Shown here: piece by piece, positions 1 through 12,300 of the stretch
Layout: each line of letters begins with the position of its first letter
How positions within the stretch are numbered: the first letter of the stretch is position 1
Source: Rhyacophila brunnea
Taxonomy: Eukaryota > Arthropoda > Insecta > Trichoptera > Rhyacophilidae
DNA: 64,000 nucleotides
Direction of reading: 5' to 3'
NCBI GenBank assembly: GCA_022495005.1
Contig: JAGYXB010002024.1
Coordinates: 124,001 to 188,000 of the forward strand
Notes under the pieces: generated by a model
The model's input: only the letters and a program-made list of their open reading frames with translations
What the model was told of the DNA's origin: nothing
Databases searched by the model: none
Translations under genes and position numbers: made by a program

Positions 1-787
1 CTAAAAAGAATCAAAATAAATTAAAAAAAAAAAAACAAAGAAACTAAAGCACGTCTCGACACCTCCCCCGTATAAGGTCGAAACTGCAAAATGTAACTTT
101 TCATTACTTACTTAGTATGATTTTAATAAATTTTAATGACACCACAACGTTAATTTAAATGGTGGAATTGTAATTTTTTAGTTAAGTATGCCTATAAAGT
201 ATTCATTAAATTTTTGTTTTTTTTTCGATATCATCGTTTTATTATCTTTAAAAATATTTAATAAAAGGCAATTAAGTCAAAATAGTCATAAACACAGTTC
301 CGATCTTTTAAGTAGAAGTTGTCGATCTGTCAAATATTCAATACCATAAATTACACTCGAGCAAAAGCGGATACAAACTCAATAAAATTTCCTAATCAAA
401 TAAATTGATCCTTATTTTAATGAAAAATAAAGCTCAGAAAAAGCAGCTGTCCAATCACGTGTATATTTACCCTATCGCAGTTTATTATGATGAAAATAAG
501 TAAACATAATATAAAACTACAAACAACTAACAAAAGATTACAAGAACTATATTATAAAAATAAATGACTATGTTCTTATTTGATATGTCTTAATGATTAC
601 TTGTCTTTTGTTACCTAATACTAAGCTATTTTTTTAATCTATTTAACTCAATGTCAAACGCAAGTCGCTCCCACACTAAAATGTCAAGATTGTTAACACT
701 TCAATTTAATTCACTATCATTCAGTTTAATGAAACAACGATTGGCGGTGACTACTTACAACAAAATAATTGGTAGAATTCACAACAC
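1..787. other. AT-rich DNA, no gene seen
   Basis: I see no open reading frame with coding character, no terminal inverted repeats and no recognisable RNA gene here. It is AT-rich intergenic or intronic sequence with scattered homopolymer runs. Confidence 0.6.
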
Positions 788-868
788 CGCCCACTAAATA
801 GGTGAACGCAGTGCGCTTCTGATCCATGTGTCACGGGTGCGAGTCCCGTTGGCCAGGTAAAATTCATA
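788..868 (+). repeat. tRNA-like SINE half, left of a hAT insertion
   Basis: A tRNA-like stretch contains a degenerate B box (GGGTGCGAGTCCCG) followed by GTTGGCCAGGTAAAATTC. A similar tRNA-like sequence lies in the opposite orientation at 1650-1765 (there CAGGTTCAAGTCCCGTTGGG), and a hAT element has inserted between them with an 8-bp duplication. The A box is poor and there is no cloverleaf, so this is a SINE or relic and not a working tRNA gene. Confidence 0.5.
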
Positions 869-876
869 TTCTTAAC

Positions 877-1641
877 TAGGGAATCCAATCCCGAGCCAAA
901 ATTCTGATCCCGGGATTTCGGGATTACAATTTGACAATCCCGGGATCCCGGGACTGGTCCCGGGATTGCATTTTTTCCATTGTTGATATAAAATTTTCAT
1001 ATTTACAAATAACATTGATAAAATCGGTCAAAAATAAATCTAGTATAATTTATACTATTTAAGACATTTATATTTGTATACGTTCAATCTTGGAAATACA
1101 CAAGTTTAATGGAGTAAATAATATTGTAATATAAATAAAAATGTGAATTTAATAAGAGATTGCTGTTTCTGATAGTAAAGACATAATGAATGGATTAGCG
1201 AGATTTAAAATATTAAAGCAAATAATCATGGCGTACTTATGGCCTTTCCGCATCATAAATCTAATTAGTCAGCCAAATATGAAACTACCGTAAAACGTAT
1301 GAGATCATGGTGGAATTACTTTGTTAATAGTGCAAAGCATTGTTTTTTTTCAATCTTTCTCATTTTTATTAATTTATGTGAAAAATAAAATGAATTGGCA
1401 ACTTACACATGTGTATAAATCAAACTTCATTCAAACTCAGTTTATTTCTAATGTAGTTATTTTTTATTAAAGTATTTTTTCTGTTTTATTTTCGCTTTTC
1501 TTTTATTTTCCATAAAAATTGATAAAAAAATCAATCCCGAAATCCCGGGATTATGTTTATCAATCCCGGGATTCATAGGAATCGAAAATAGCTCGGGATC
1601 CCGGGATCCCGGGATTCGGGATCCCGGGATTGGAATCCCTA
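877..1641. mobile_element. hAT-type MITE with CCCGGG-rich ends
   Basis: A 765-bp non-autonomous DNA transposon. The target-site duplication TTCTTAAC is perfect (869-876 and 1642-1649), 8 bp as in the hAT superfamily. The left end starts TAGGGAATCCAATCCC and the right end read inward starts TAGGGATTCCAATCCC, a 16-bp inverted repeat with one mismatch. Both ends carry several copies of a motif close to AATCCCGGGAT, a layout typical of hAT subterminal transposase-binding repeats. The AT-rich interior has no transposase. A second, oppositely oriented copy lies at 15106-15775. Confidence 0.88.
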
Positions 1642-1649
1642 TTCTTAAC

Positions 1650-1765
1650 ACACTAAGAAAACATGCATATACCCACTAGAAAAAATCTTTTTTTTTTTTT
1701 AAAAAATACTTCACCCAACGGGACTTGAACCTGTAATCACTGCTCACGCCAGTGTGCTTTGTATG
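1650..1765 (-). repeat. tRNA-derived SINE copy, minus strand
   Basis: Read on the minus strand, a tRNA-like B box (GGTTCAAGTCCC) is followed by GTTGGGTGAAGTATTTTTT, then GATTTTTTCTAGTGGGTATA. This body matches the SINE at 8400-8572, which has GATTTTTCCTATTGGTTATA. The hAT MITE at 877-1641 separates it from the inverted tRNA-like sequence at 788-868. Confidence 0.55.
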
Positions 1766-1959
1766 TTATGCTATATTCTCAAATCTTGTGAATTGTTCGT
1801 TGTGAATCTTGTGAACATTCCAAATTCAAAAAAACTAGAATTAAAAAAAGTATTTGTCTTATAATCAATGCAATAGGCCAATACGGTAATATACTTTTAA
1901 CGATATTGTCCAGAGGTCAAAAATGATCTAGATGTATAATAAGGACAACTAAATAAAAC

Positions 1960-2244
1960 GGTAATTGTGCCGCAGATGCCGACATGAGCTTTTTATATTA
2001 TTTTTTTTACGTAAACAGTTTATTTCATGTAGACAATTAGGTATAACAAATACCTTTTTCTGTCAGAGCATAGGTTTTTCGATCCAATAATTATTGTTAA
2101 TTTTAAATTTTAAATTTTCATACATTTTGGTGCATCATTATCACAAACTAATATAATATTAAGTTAGGGTAGGTTAGGTTAGGTTTGGTTTGGTCTAAAA
2201 AAAAAGTTATAAAATCTCATGACGGCATCTGCGGCACATTTACC
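1960..2244. mobile_element. TIR element (MITE) with TTAGG-like interior
   Basis: A 285-bp element with inverted ends: left GGTAATTGTGCCGCAGATGCC, and right read inward GGTAAATGTGCCGCAGATGCC. The match continues through CATGAG. Flanks AATAAAAC (1952-1959) and AATAAAAT (2245-2252) look like an 8-bp target duplication with one mismatch. The interior carries a TTAGG-type run on the plus strand at 2162-2192. No coding capacity; superfamily unassigned, with 8-bp flanks pointing weakly to hAT. Confidence 0.75.
2162..2192 (+). repeat. short interstitial TTAGG-like run
   Basis: Imperfect repeats of TTAGG/GTAGG/TTTGG type, the arthropod telomere unit. The run lies inside the MITE at 1960-2244, so it probably travels as part of that element and does not mark an old chromosome end. 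Confidence 0.65.
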
Positions 2245-4143
2245 AATAAAATATTCAAGAGTGACCCGTCAATTTCACCCTAACATACTTTTTGGTTCAA
2301 AACATGGACCATACATTCAGGAGGTTCAAAAAATTTTAGGTAACAAAACACAGCATGGAAAAATGCATGTTGGCCATAACGAACAGGAATCAAAAAATAA
2401 ATAAATGTGGAAAAGAACAAACAAAAGTGACAGACATAATACTTGAAGTGAAGATGGGCTGGCCATCATCAAAAGAAAAAAGATCATCTTTGAACAAATC
2501 ACATCAGCCAGTGGTAGGTACATAATTGGTGAGATAATCAAGTTATTGTTCATCTAAATATTCTAAATATTTGACTGTCTACATAATTAACTCGACAAGT
2601 TACCTACTGCACTATAGGTAGGTAATTTTTACCTACTATTTTCCTACCTATGTACCTTATTCTTTTCTGTTTCAAAATTAGAAGTGCATTGATATTTTAA
2701 TTCTCTCACCAAACAATAACATTTCACCAAAAATCTAGGATTTAATAATACCTATGGATTTTGTTGTTTTTTTTAATGTTCTCAAACACATGTAATATGT
2801 GACAAAACCATAAAAGATTGTGAAACAAAATGAAGATTAATGAAGTGTCAAACTACGTTTGACAGCTAGACATAATAATTTTATTGTTCCTTCAAAGAAA
2901 AAAGAATTGTCAATGAGCTCATGAAATTTTGTTGAATAATGTCACATTTTACCTGGAGAATCAACGGAAACGTGAAAAGCGACGATATTTCTTGCTTCTC
3001 TGCCCTCCTCCTGAACCAATTGCCTCATTTCTTCCATATTCGCTAACTATTATTGCACATAAAGCTCATCCTAAACTAAAAACAAACACAAAGGATGACA
3101 TCACTCCAGACGGTTGCCTTCGTATAATTTATTTAGAAAAGCTGCGAACAATACACGAAAGCAAAAATAAACTTCATTAACTCAAGCACTTGTTACATGT
3201 TGAAGATAAATATTGAAAGATTTCAAAATCGCGACAAAATTGTTTACATGAGACATTTACTATGAAAACACGCAGCTGATAACGCATCTGTCAAAATTTA
3301 TTCAATCTTTACCACATGAAAAAAATCCGTTTGCATTTTCGTTAGTCTGGTTTCGAACCAACTTGTCGGTAAAGCAGTTTACTGTTAGCAAATAGTTAGC
3401 TAATGATAACATTATATTTTAAATACCTAGATGTCTATAATAGTAAATATATATTATAATAATTTACTGATTACTTAGGACTTTTCTTATAAAATTTAAC
3501 TCTTCTAACTGCCTAATAGTCTAGAAAAGATTTTGTTATATACCTAACATATTAATCATCGTTGTTTGGCAGATATCCAAATTTCATATAAGCCAGTTTC
3601 ACTATTTTTAGAAAATAAAACCAACATGAAAAATTTGAAGAATGTTTTCAAGTGATTAAAATTGGATCCTGGCCAGTTAATTATGAATCACATTTTTAAG
3701 CTTTCACCATAAAATTTGAAAATACAAAATGAATTTATAAAAATACCTAATCTGTTATGAGCAAGTCACTATATAGATAGCTTATATACCATCATAAATG
3801 GTCAGGTGTTAGAATTTATAGCTTAGCACATCTCAGTATAAGCAATATGAAATTATAATGTCAAAATGATAGTATGTGGCGCCCTCACTCAGCAGACAAC
3901 TTATACTGGTGGATCTATAGTAATAACTAGATAATATTATATGATTGGTAATTTATTGTATCAGAGGTAAAGGATGAAGTGACAATATTATTATGGAAAC
4001 TCAAAGTCATAACCATACAATATGAATAAATTACTTATTATTCCATTTAGGTGTGTAGCACTCAACGACCTCGGGTCTTGTCAGCATTATTTCGACAACA
4101 TAACAGCAAGTCGTTTGTACTTAATTAGGGTGAAGCGTAGAGC
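2245..4143. other. No gene or defined element recognised
   Basis: Short open frames at 2219-2404 and 2929-3180 (61 and 83 codons) show no known domain, no splice context and no codon bias, and I do not call them genes. A small tRNA-like string near 3340-3375 has no cloverleaf. The rest is AT-rich sequence without clear repeat borders. Confidence 0.5.
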
Positions 4144-4534
4144 TATGCTGGCCTTACAAGGAAAAGGCAATTACTCACAAAATTTGTGAAATTAAGTTAT
4201 GAATGCCATCCGTTAGATAATTTGGAAAGCTATATATTCTGTTCGTTTTAAAATCAGTATTATCAATAAAATACCGTTAAAATCCTTAGTGAAAAAATGA
4301 ATATCTGCTAAAATAATACACATTTCTTAGCAAAAAGGCAGTAATTGCTCCAATTTGTTGCAGTTACAGCTTGTTTATTATTTTTTTGTTTGTATTTTAA
4401 CATCCTACTAATAAAAAATATCACCATTTTTTTAATAATTCACAGTACTAAAATTTGAAAACAAACACAATATGTCATTTATCTCAAAAGTGTGTGAGAG
4501 TCAGTTACTGCCTTCTTCCTTGGAATGGCAGTAT
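4144..4534. mobile_element. MITE family X, copy 1
   Basis: A ~390-bp element also present at 28091-28485 with clear similarity along its length, including GAATGCCATCCGTTA and GTGTGTGAGA. The right end ACTGCCTTCTTCCTTGGAA is the inverse of the left end of copy 2 (TTCCAAGGAAGAAGGCAGT), which defines terminal inverted repeats of about 20-30 bp. The left end here is more diverged. No open frame. The outermost bases end in ...CAGTAT, so a TA-type target is possible but not proven. Confidence 0.7.
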
Positions 4535-4584
4535 GGTAGTTCTACGAGGTACATCCTGCGGTATAACATGATTTAATGTATGCA

Positions 4585-4818
4585 CAGTGCTCGAATTGGA
4601 ATATTTTACGAACCGGAGCACTTGATAATTTTACAAAAATATTAACATAGTAATATAATTGCATGTGTATTTTATAAAAATAAATGTTTTAGATTTTTTC
4701 GTTATATGACAAATCTAGCTTGGACGGTCAAATTAATATGTCTACGAGATGGAGCGATAATTTTGGGAATTCTATGAACCAGAACGGCGCTACGGTGCGC
4801 TCCGGTCATTTCAAGCCC
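4585..4818. mobile_element. hAT-like MITE family T, copy 1
   Basis: A ~235-bp element starting CAGTGCTCGAATTGGAATAT, with inverted end GCGCTCCGGTCATTTCAAGCCC. The internal motif ACCGGAGCRCTTGATAAT is shared with copies at 29463-29660, 29958-30134 and 55246-55446. GTATGCA flanks both ends (4578-4584 and about 4820-4826). The CAG start and near-8-bp duplication suggest hAT. Confidence 0.65.
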
Positions 4819-6199
4819 CGTATGCAATTTAATATAATATTTAGAGACAATAATTATTATTATCTAGTACAAAAAAGGACTATGAAAAAGTGAAACAAAA
4901 ACATTGTTTAAAGCATTTTATTATATTTGCACATTTTATTATAATAATATAAATTAAATAAATAATAATAATTAATGTTAGTACAAGACTTAAATGTCAA
5001 CATTCCCAGCCTTATCCAACCAAACCACAGTATTATGTTATTTTACCCAAAAATACAATAGCTTAAAATTATTTTCCTAACAATAAAATAATTTTTCTTA
5101 AATTTATTCGATAATACAATCTAAACAGTAATTTTTTATTTATCTTTTAGTATATTTACAATGATTTATAATATGTTTTTTTGGAAACAGTTCCCTACGT
5201 TATACAATATCAATTCAGTATGGAGAAATAGCCACTACTTACCTAGCAACAGGCCTATTCTAACATACCACTTAACATAAAAAAAGAGCTAATTGTGATT
5301 AATATTTCACATTTATCACTTTACGTATTCTGGTGGTTAATTATGTAAAAAAGTAAACCGTCTGATGTGTCAAAAGGTGATATCTTTTAACAGCCTCTCA
5401 CTTGACCGTGATAAGTTTGAAAACGAGACTGATTATGTAAATTTTACATTTTGGGAATTGAGATACAAGATCCGACTGTTATGCTGCAATCGCAATGACA
5501 TGACTAAGAAAATTGTAGGTTATGTTGATATGTCTGACATGTCAATACAAAATTCTTATGTTCGGTCTTATCTGCTTGGGTTCGACAGTATTCGAATTTG
5601 ACCGACATGTCTACCAACCTAAATTCTTGCTGTATTATGAATTAGATATAGCCGCCGGTAACGGTTTAATAGTTTAGTGTTAAGAATACCTTCCATGCTA
5701 ATTTGGAAGAATGTAAATAACGGAAACGTGCTACAGTGATAACGTTAAGAATAGACCTGCAAGACCCACTATATTCGTATATTATATACATACAATATAG
5801 TCGGCATTGTTATGTACCTACATATTAATTATTATTAACTAGACACTGTACTTAAAACTAATTGAAAATACAAATTAAATATAAAATTAATGCTCCTAAA
5901 ATATACGTCAATACTTAATTAGTTATGAAATCATTACCTACTTGTACATAAATAAAAGGCCATTATTTTTTTTCAACATACATAATTGCAATGCCCCATA
6001 AAATCATTGTAGATATTAATTTATATTTTTTGGCTATTAATAAAATTTCTGTGTTCTTTTCTATGTCAAAAATATATAATTATTAATGATTTCATTAAAA
6101 CGTTTATAGAATTTGTCCTAAAGAAACATATAAAATGAGTTATACTAAACTCAAAATGTTATATTGCCAGACATATTTATAATTCTGTAGATAATTAAT
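4819..6199. other. AT-rich DNA downstream of the spatzle gene
   Basis: No exon, RNA gene or bordered repeat recognised. A 78-codon frame at 5365-5601 has no recognisable domain. Confidence 0.5.
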
Positions 6200-6205
6200 T
6201 TTATT
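6200..6205 (-). terminator. Candidate polyadenylation signal of the spatzle gene
   Basis: The minus strand reads AATAAA here, about 78 bases past the stop codon at 6283-6285, a normal distance for an insect 3' UTR. AATAAA is frequent by chance in such AT-rich DNA, so the call rests mainly on position. Confidence 0.4.
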
Positions 6206-6282
6206 GTAAAGCTAGTTCTTCATCCACTTTTATGTGAGGATCTATTAGGAAATCAGTCGTTATTTTCAACATCGTTTTGTCT

Positions 6283-6390
6283 TCAAAGATCTGGGCTGGT
6301 GGACTTCCTCCGAACATATCTCGCAAAATAGTCTGGTCTCCAGCACTTGCACGAACCGGGTACTAAGAACCAGTCGTAATAGAGGCGAAC
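6283..6390 (-). CDS. spz3: spatzle exon 9 (last, cystine knot end)
   Basis: VRLYYDWFLVPGSCKCWRPD, then YFARYVRRK, and TGA at 6283-6285. Carries the last two knot cysteines (SCKC). Confidence 0.93.
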   Translation of the reverse strand, partial: VRLYYDWFLVPGSCKCWRPDYFARYVRRKSTSPDL

Positions 6391-9300
6391 CTAAAAAGAA
6401 TTATATAGATAAAGTAAAAGAGTAGTCATGATGATTTAGTCTCAAAATTATCATTTTTTATTGATAATACATAATTTTGGAACAGCCTCAGAAACACACA
6501 AAAACCTTAGCGATGGTGCCCACAGACGCGTCGGGCGCGCGAAGTCGGCGAATGCAGTGTTTATTCATAACCATAATCACACGTCTCTTCCCGCGCATTA
6601 CCCTTCACCTATGTTATAAGCGGCCCAAGCAGCACAAAATAAATATTATTACAGCGCCTCTCTTAACAAAGCAATAAAAATATTATATTATTTCGGGGCT
6701 TGTAATTAAAATTTACGATGACATTATTCAACCAGCGATAAACTGAACACGCAATAAAATAAAACAATGACTTCTCTGTAATTAAATAATTGCTTTCCGC
6801 CCGTCGATCGACAATGCCTCGCGCAGCGTGTTTTTTCTCGCTGTGGTCAATGAATGGACTCCATTGTATTTTCTTTCATTCGTATCGCCGAGAAGCGGTG
6901 ATTCGCGAAAAAACGATGATTCATGCGGCGCGCGCGTATAATGCGTCGCCATATCCAGTGGGCGCTGGCGTATTTGATTACGTTGTATTTTCAATGATTT
7001 ATGCGCCACTTGTAGAAATTTTGCGCGAGTGCGGCGCCTGACGCGTTCTGTGGGCACCATCGCTTAGACCAAGCAGGGTTTGAACACAAAACATTAACTT
7101 ATGCTTGAATTCCAATCAGTTTTAAAAAAATTCAGGATTTTTCTAATAGGTAGATATATTTTAGAGACTGCTCCAAATAATGTGTTTTCGATTACCTCAG
7201 TAGTAAATAAAAAAATATAATATTTAATTTATTTTAACCATGCTCCTATAAGCTGAGCTTATGGATCTCCTATAAGTCGTCGCTGTAGGATTGGTTTGTC
7301 GAATAGACCAAATGTCAAATGTTCAGGAGACGAAAAACAAATTTGATTATCCTATATTTAAATATATGAAGGTATTTAAATTGTTGTTTTTACAGCATAT
7401 GAATGCTGTTTTCATTACAAAGCAATTTAAAGAAAAGGATGGTTCTGGTTCATTTAGATACAAAAAATCATTCTGCATTCAAAGGTTGATTTCGACAAAA
7501 ACGGATATTCGACAAACCAATCCTATAGCGACGAAGTGGTAGTTATATTAACAAACACGTTTTTTCGAGGAATGGATGTTAGCCATTGAAAACACACAAT
7601 CCACATATTTTTTGACAACCGACTACCCACGGCTTCAGAAATGGCCACTGCACCAACTCAGCCAAAATGCGTAATTACAAAACATTTTTGTTAATTCCTG
7701 ACAATATTAATTGTCATAAAATTTTGGTTTACAAATCTTAACTAAAGCAATATTAGGTCGTTTTATAAATTTTTATGTAGCAGTCATGAAAAATGGTTAA
7801 CATAATATTTTTTTAAGATTGAAACCAACATAAAATTTTTGAAGTGATTATTTAACTATTTTTAATGATCTTTTACATTGTTTGAATTCAAAGGAAAGAT
7901 ATTGGCCAAGAAGCAGTAAACATGTATTATTGTTTGATTTAAAAAAAAATATACCTGGAAGCATCCTAATTCATCGTGCCCATCACAGTGTGGAGGTTTA
8001 TCGGTGGTGATCAGAGTATCATCGGGAGACGCTTGAAGGCCAGCTCTCTTCTGCAGGTATTGTTGGTATGCCTTGGAAACAGAAAGTTATAACTTCAGTG
8101 AAATGATCAATATATTGGAAATTTTTTCAGGGCTGTTTGCATATTAACCCCAACTCTGACTATAAACTGAAATCAAATATTTAACTATTTCTTTTATTCA
8201 ACGAATAATTCACAAGATTTCAGAATGTACCATTCTGATTATTGAACATACATAATTTTGAAAAACACTTTCTGAGAAAATATAATATTATAACCAATAG
8301 AAAAAATCTTTTTGAAAAAAGTAAGGGAATCGAAACCTGCATCTTTGATTTAGAAGAACGCTGATGAATAGGTATTAAAAAGGCCAATAGTTAAAATTTG
8401 TCGCAATTAGTATGTCACTGCATAACATATAGGTAAATGCGACGGACGGGGCGTAAACCCAGGAGATGCAGGGTACGATTCCCTGCCGGGGTAGCTTACT
8501 TTTTTCAAAAAGATTTTTCCTATTGGTTATAATATATTTTCTCAGAAAGTGTTTTTCAAAATTATGTATGTTGATATCAATTAAATGTCAATATTCGATT
8601 TGAATGTAATACTACCAGCGGGTCTAATCTATATAAAAGGCGACTATTGACCGCTAACGTGCTAACTTGTGTATTTATTACATACATTTTGTATTGAAAT
8701 ATTATAACTGTAACAATCATTTAGCCGTTTAATCAGTTGACACTGTCTCTCTCTCACTCTCTCTCTATTGCTCATGCTCTAAATTTTAGTACAGCCAAGG
8801 GGCATGCCGTTAAAATACAGCATTTATTGCAACAATTAATACCAACTAATTGTAATTGTTACAATTAGTGCTAAGAATTCGATACAAACATACTCTAGTT
8901 AGCGGTTTTAGCGGACAGCCTTTTGTATAGAATAGACCCGCTGAGCAATCTTTACAGCAAATTTAGAGAAATTTTACATTTTTAAATACCTACTGTTAAT
9001 TTAAAATAGTTATATTAAAAAGAAAATTTTTTTTTAAATTTAAAGATAAAGGTACCTACTTATTAGCAGGGGGCTACATGTATTGCAGGCTGTATAAATA
9101 GACATTTTCATGAGAAATGGTTGTTAGCCTTTCGCCCAACTCATTTGATCCCTGCACTGGATCAAATACATATTTTTGATAAACAACATTTTATTAGACT
9201 AGCCACGGCCCAATCCTATGACCAACAATTTCATACCTATCTATACAAAAATGGCTATTTTACCAACTAGTCCAACACAGGTTCAAAAATAATTGTTATA

Positions 9301-12300
9301 AAATGTGCATTACTTGAAACACTGTTATAACATTGCATGTTCTATAATGATAACCTTTTTTTTTGCTTTTCGGCAAGATTTTTGAATAATATTCATAATA
9401 CACTATTTTTAAAATTTTAGAAATGTCATTTATTTTAGAAAATAAAAATGGGTTTGATTCTAAATATACTCAATTTTATAAATAAATTCTATTTACATAA
9501 TATTTATATCGAAATGACCTTTGGTATGGTCACAATAACGACAAGTTATTTTTAATTAATTTAAATTCCTTTTTTCATTTAGTTCTATCTTGGACTTACG
9601 GAAGTTATTTATATAGACTATTTACGAAGATTCTTTGTTAACCAATACCTAACTCAAACCACTAAGCATGCTCTGGATGCAAACATGCATTGAAAAAACA
9701 TAGAACTTGAGACCCTTAGATTTAAAAACAGGTTAAGTAGGTACTATATCAGTGCTGGAGCTAGGGAAATAGACTAGATATTCCAATAGTATATTTTATA
9801 AAAATGTTAGAGAATAATATTATTCAATTGATATGCAATAATATATACCTGGAAATCATGCACTGGAGGAGGTGTACTAGCTGATGATGAAAGTGGGGGT
9901 CTTGGTCTGGATCCTCCGGCGGCGGGAGCAGCAAGAACAGCTCGAGGATAATGGAGTTCAGCCACCAGAAGAGAAGCCCATCGAGGAGACGACAAACAAC
10001 CTCCTTCTAAATAATGGCACCGGGACTGCATACATCTGAAAATATCACAAAGATAAAATAATGATATTCATATTCTTCGATTCTTTCTTTTTCTTTCGAC
10101 CATGTCCGATCCTAATAGGATCATATGGGCCTCCACAGAGCAGAGGTTTGTATTAACAGATTTTGTTTTTAACGAGAAATGGATGGCAGCCACTTACTCA
10201 ACCTATTAGGTCCATACCCTGACAGACAAAAATTGAAAAACAATATGTGTACTTGCCAGACCCAAGTATAGTCGTTACACGGTGTTATAGTCCAACACTT
10301 AAGCCGTGCGGCCACCGATCAGTTGGCAATAATAATATAATAATAATTGTATGAATTATTTTAAGCTAATTACCTTGTGACTTCGATGGTTTGTGTGAAG
10401 TAGCCTTCATATGGAATTTGAACAACGTATCTCCATACACCTTGATAATTTTTAGCAAATACTGGGGTTGCGTATTCCACCTATGAGAGAGAAATATATT
10501 ATGTAAATTATTAGTATGTAGGTGCTATGCCAACCAAATATCAAAATTCATACATAATTATAATATATTGGGTACTGTTACACCCCCGAATGGTCCCCAT
10601 TTGGGGATGTCTCCTCTGTGGATCAAAGAGGCCCGAACCATTATCAAGCCGACGCATAGTAAGGGTTGATTGCGAGAATAAATAGAATGAATATTTCTCT
10701 GAGCATGAAAGTATTAATAAAACATGATACTTCATATTATTATGTTTGTTTCGCCAGATCGTTTCACGACTAGTGTACAGCATTAATAAAATGCTAAAGA
10801 CAGCTTTCCGCTGACAATCTTGCTTGTGTTATTTGCAATTTAACACAATTTTTTCCCTAACAATGATGGTTCATTGTATTAACAAACATCTTTTAGGTCT
10901 GTAACACTGATTTACAGCGTTTTTATTTCAGTCCGATCCTGGCAAATAAATCTCAGAGCACAACCGTTAAGCTTGTTACTTAATGATACTACAAAGTAAA
11001 ATAAAATTAAGGTTTTTCCTTAGATTCATCTAAGCTGATATTCTTGGGATCATATTATTTTTATCTATTGGCTTGTTAGACAAAATACTACGACAGAAAA
11101 AGAAGGTAGTTTTTTAATTGATTTTAATTAATTATTGTTTGCGTACCTTTGCAGGACAAGGAGTCGGAGGTCCATCATACCGTGGAGGTGGTGCTCCTCC
11201 CTGCGGTCCGGGTGGTGCTTGTCCATTCTGAGGAGGCTCGTCTCTTCTTTCTGCCGCAATAGGATTAGGTTCTCTTGTAGAACTGCTTTCTCCGTTTATC
11301 GCTCGATACAGCATACAAAACCTGTGAAATATATTGTAATAGCTTTGATAAATTATTGGTATATGGATTTGCATAATTTGATTACCATTAGTACATATCT
11401 CTGTTGACATAACATATTTTGCAAAAAAATGTCCCATGGTTTACCTAAACAATCTAAAAAAATATTTATGCTTACACGCCGCCTCCATCACAGAACTTTC
11501 TGGCCTCTCTCTTTGAGTCGATGTCTCTGTGTTCTGGACCATCTTCAAGAGGAGCTTCTCGCTTTTCTCTCTCTCCATCATAGGGATTAATTCTAAAAAT
11601 CAATAATAAAAACATAATATGTGCCATCTATGAACAAACAATAGAATAACATTTTAACATGATTACCAAAGAGAGATAATGAAACATTGACATTATTTAT
11701 TAAAATTTTGTTACTTGTAATGTTGATGGATCAAATTTAATGACTGATTCAAAATGGCGATCTGCAAAAAACTGTTTATTGTCATACTGAAATTGTATTA
11801 TATCACTGACAAGATAATTTAAATTAGCACTAGGATCACAAAGGTAGCAGAACAAGTGACATTTATGTTTCTATCTTAACAATAATAGGGTATTAAACGT
11901 TAGCATTGATTCATTGCAATAATTGAATTGACAATTTTAACATTCAGTTGATCATTCGCATTGAACGACTCATTTTTCGTATTATATAATATGTTCTTAC
12001 TCATTATGACCGAATGAATCCAAAGATTCTTCGGCTGCCGTCTGAAGCTGTGCTACTCGTGGTAAAGTGTCGTCAGCTCTCAACACTGGCAATGTCCGAG
12101 ACAAAAACTTCAATGTCTGGTTTCGAATAAGATCACTGGAAGTAGAAAAGATCGATGTTACACCATATTACAATTTCATATTGTTATATTTTTATTGTTT
12201 TATTATACACAACAGCAAATTTAATATTAAAAAGGTTTTTAGATTCATTTCAATAAAATTCAAATACATATTACTGCCATCTATTAATCTGTGCCAATAT

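Noticed and set aside
6782..7060. Overlapping frames on both strands at 6.8-7.05 kb as genes
   Set aside because: They lie wholly inside a TIR element; its GC-rich, partly symmetrical sequence opens frames on both strands.
8440..8500. Functional tRNA gene
   Set aside because: Only B-box similarity; no acceptor stem or anticodon arm can be formed. It is a SINE head.
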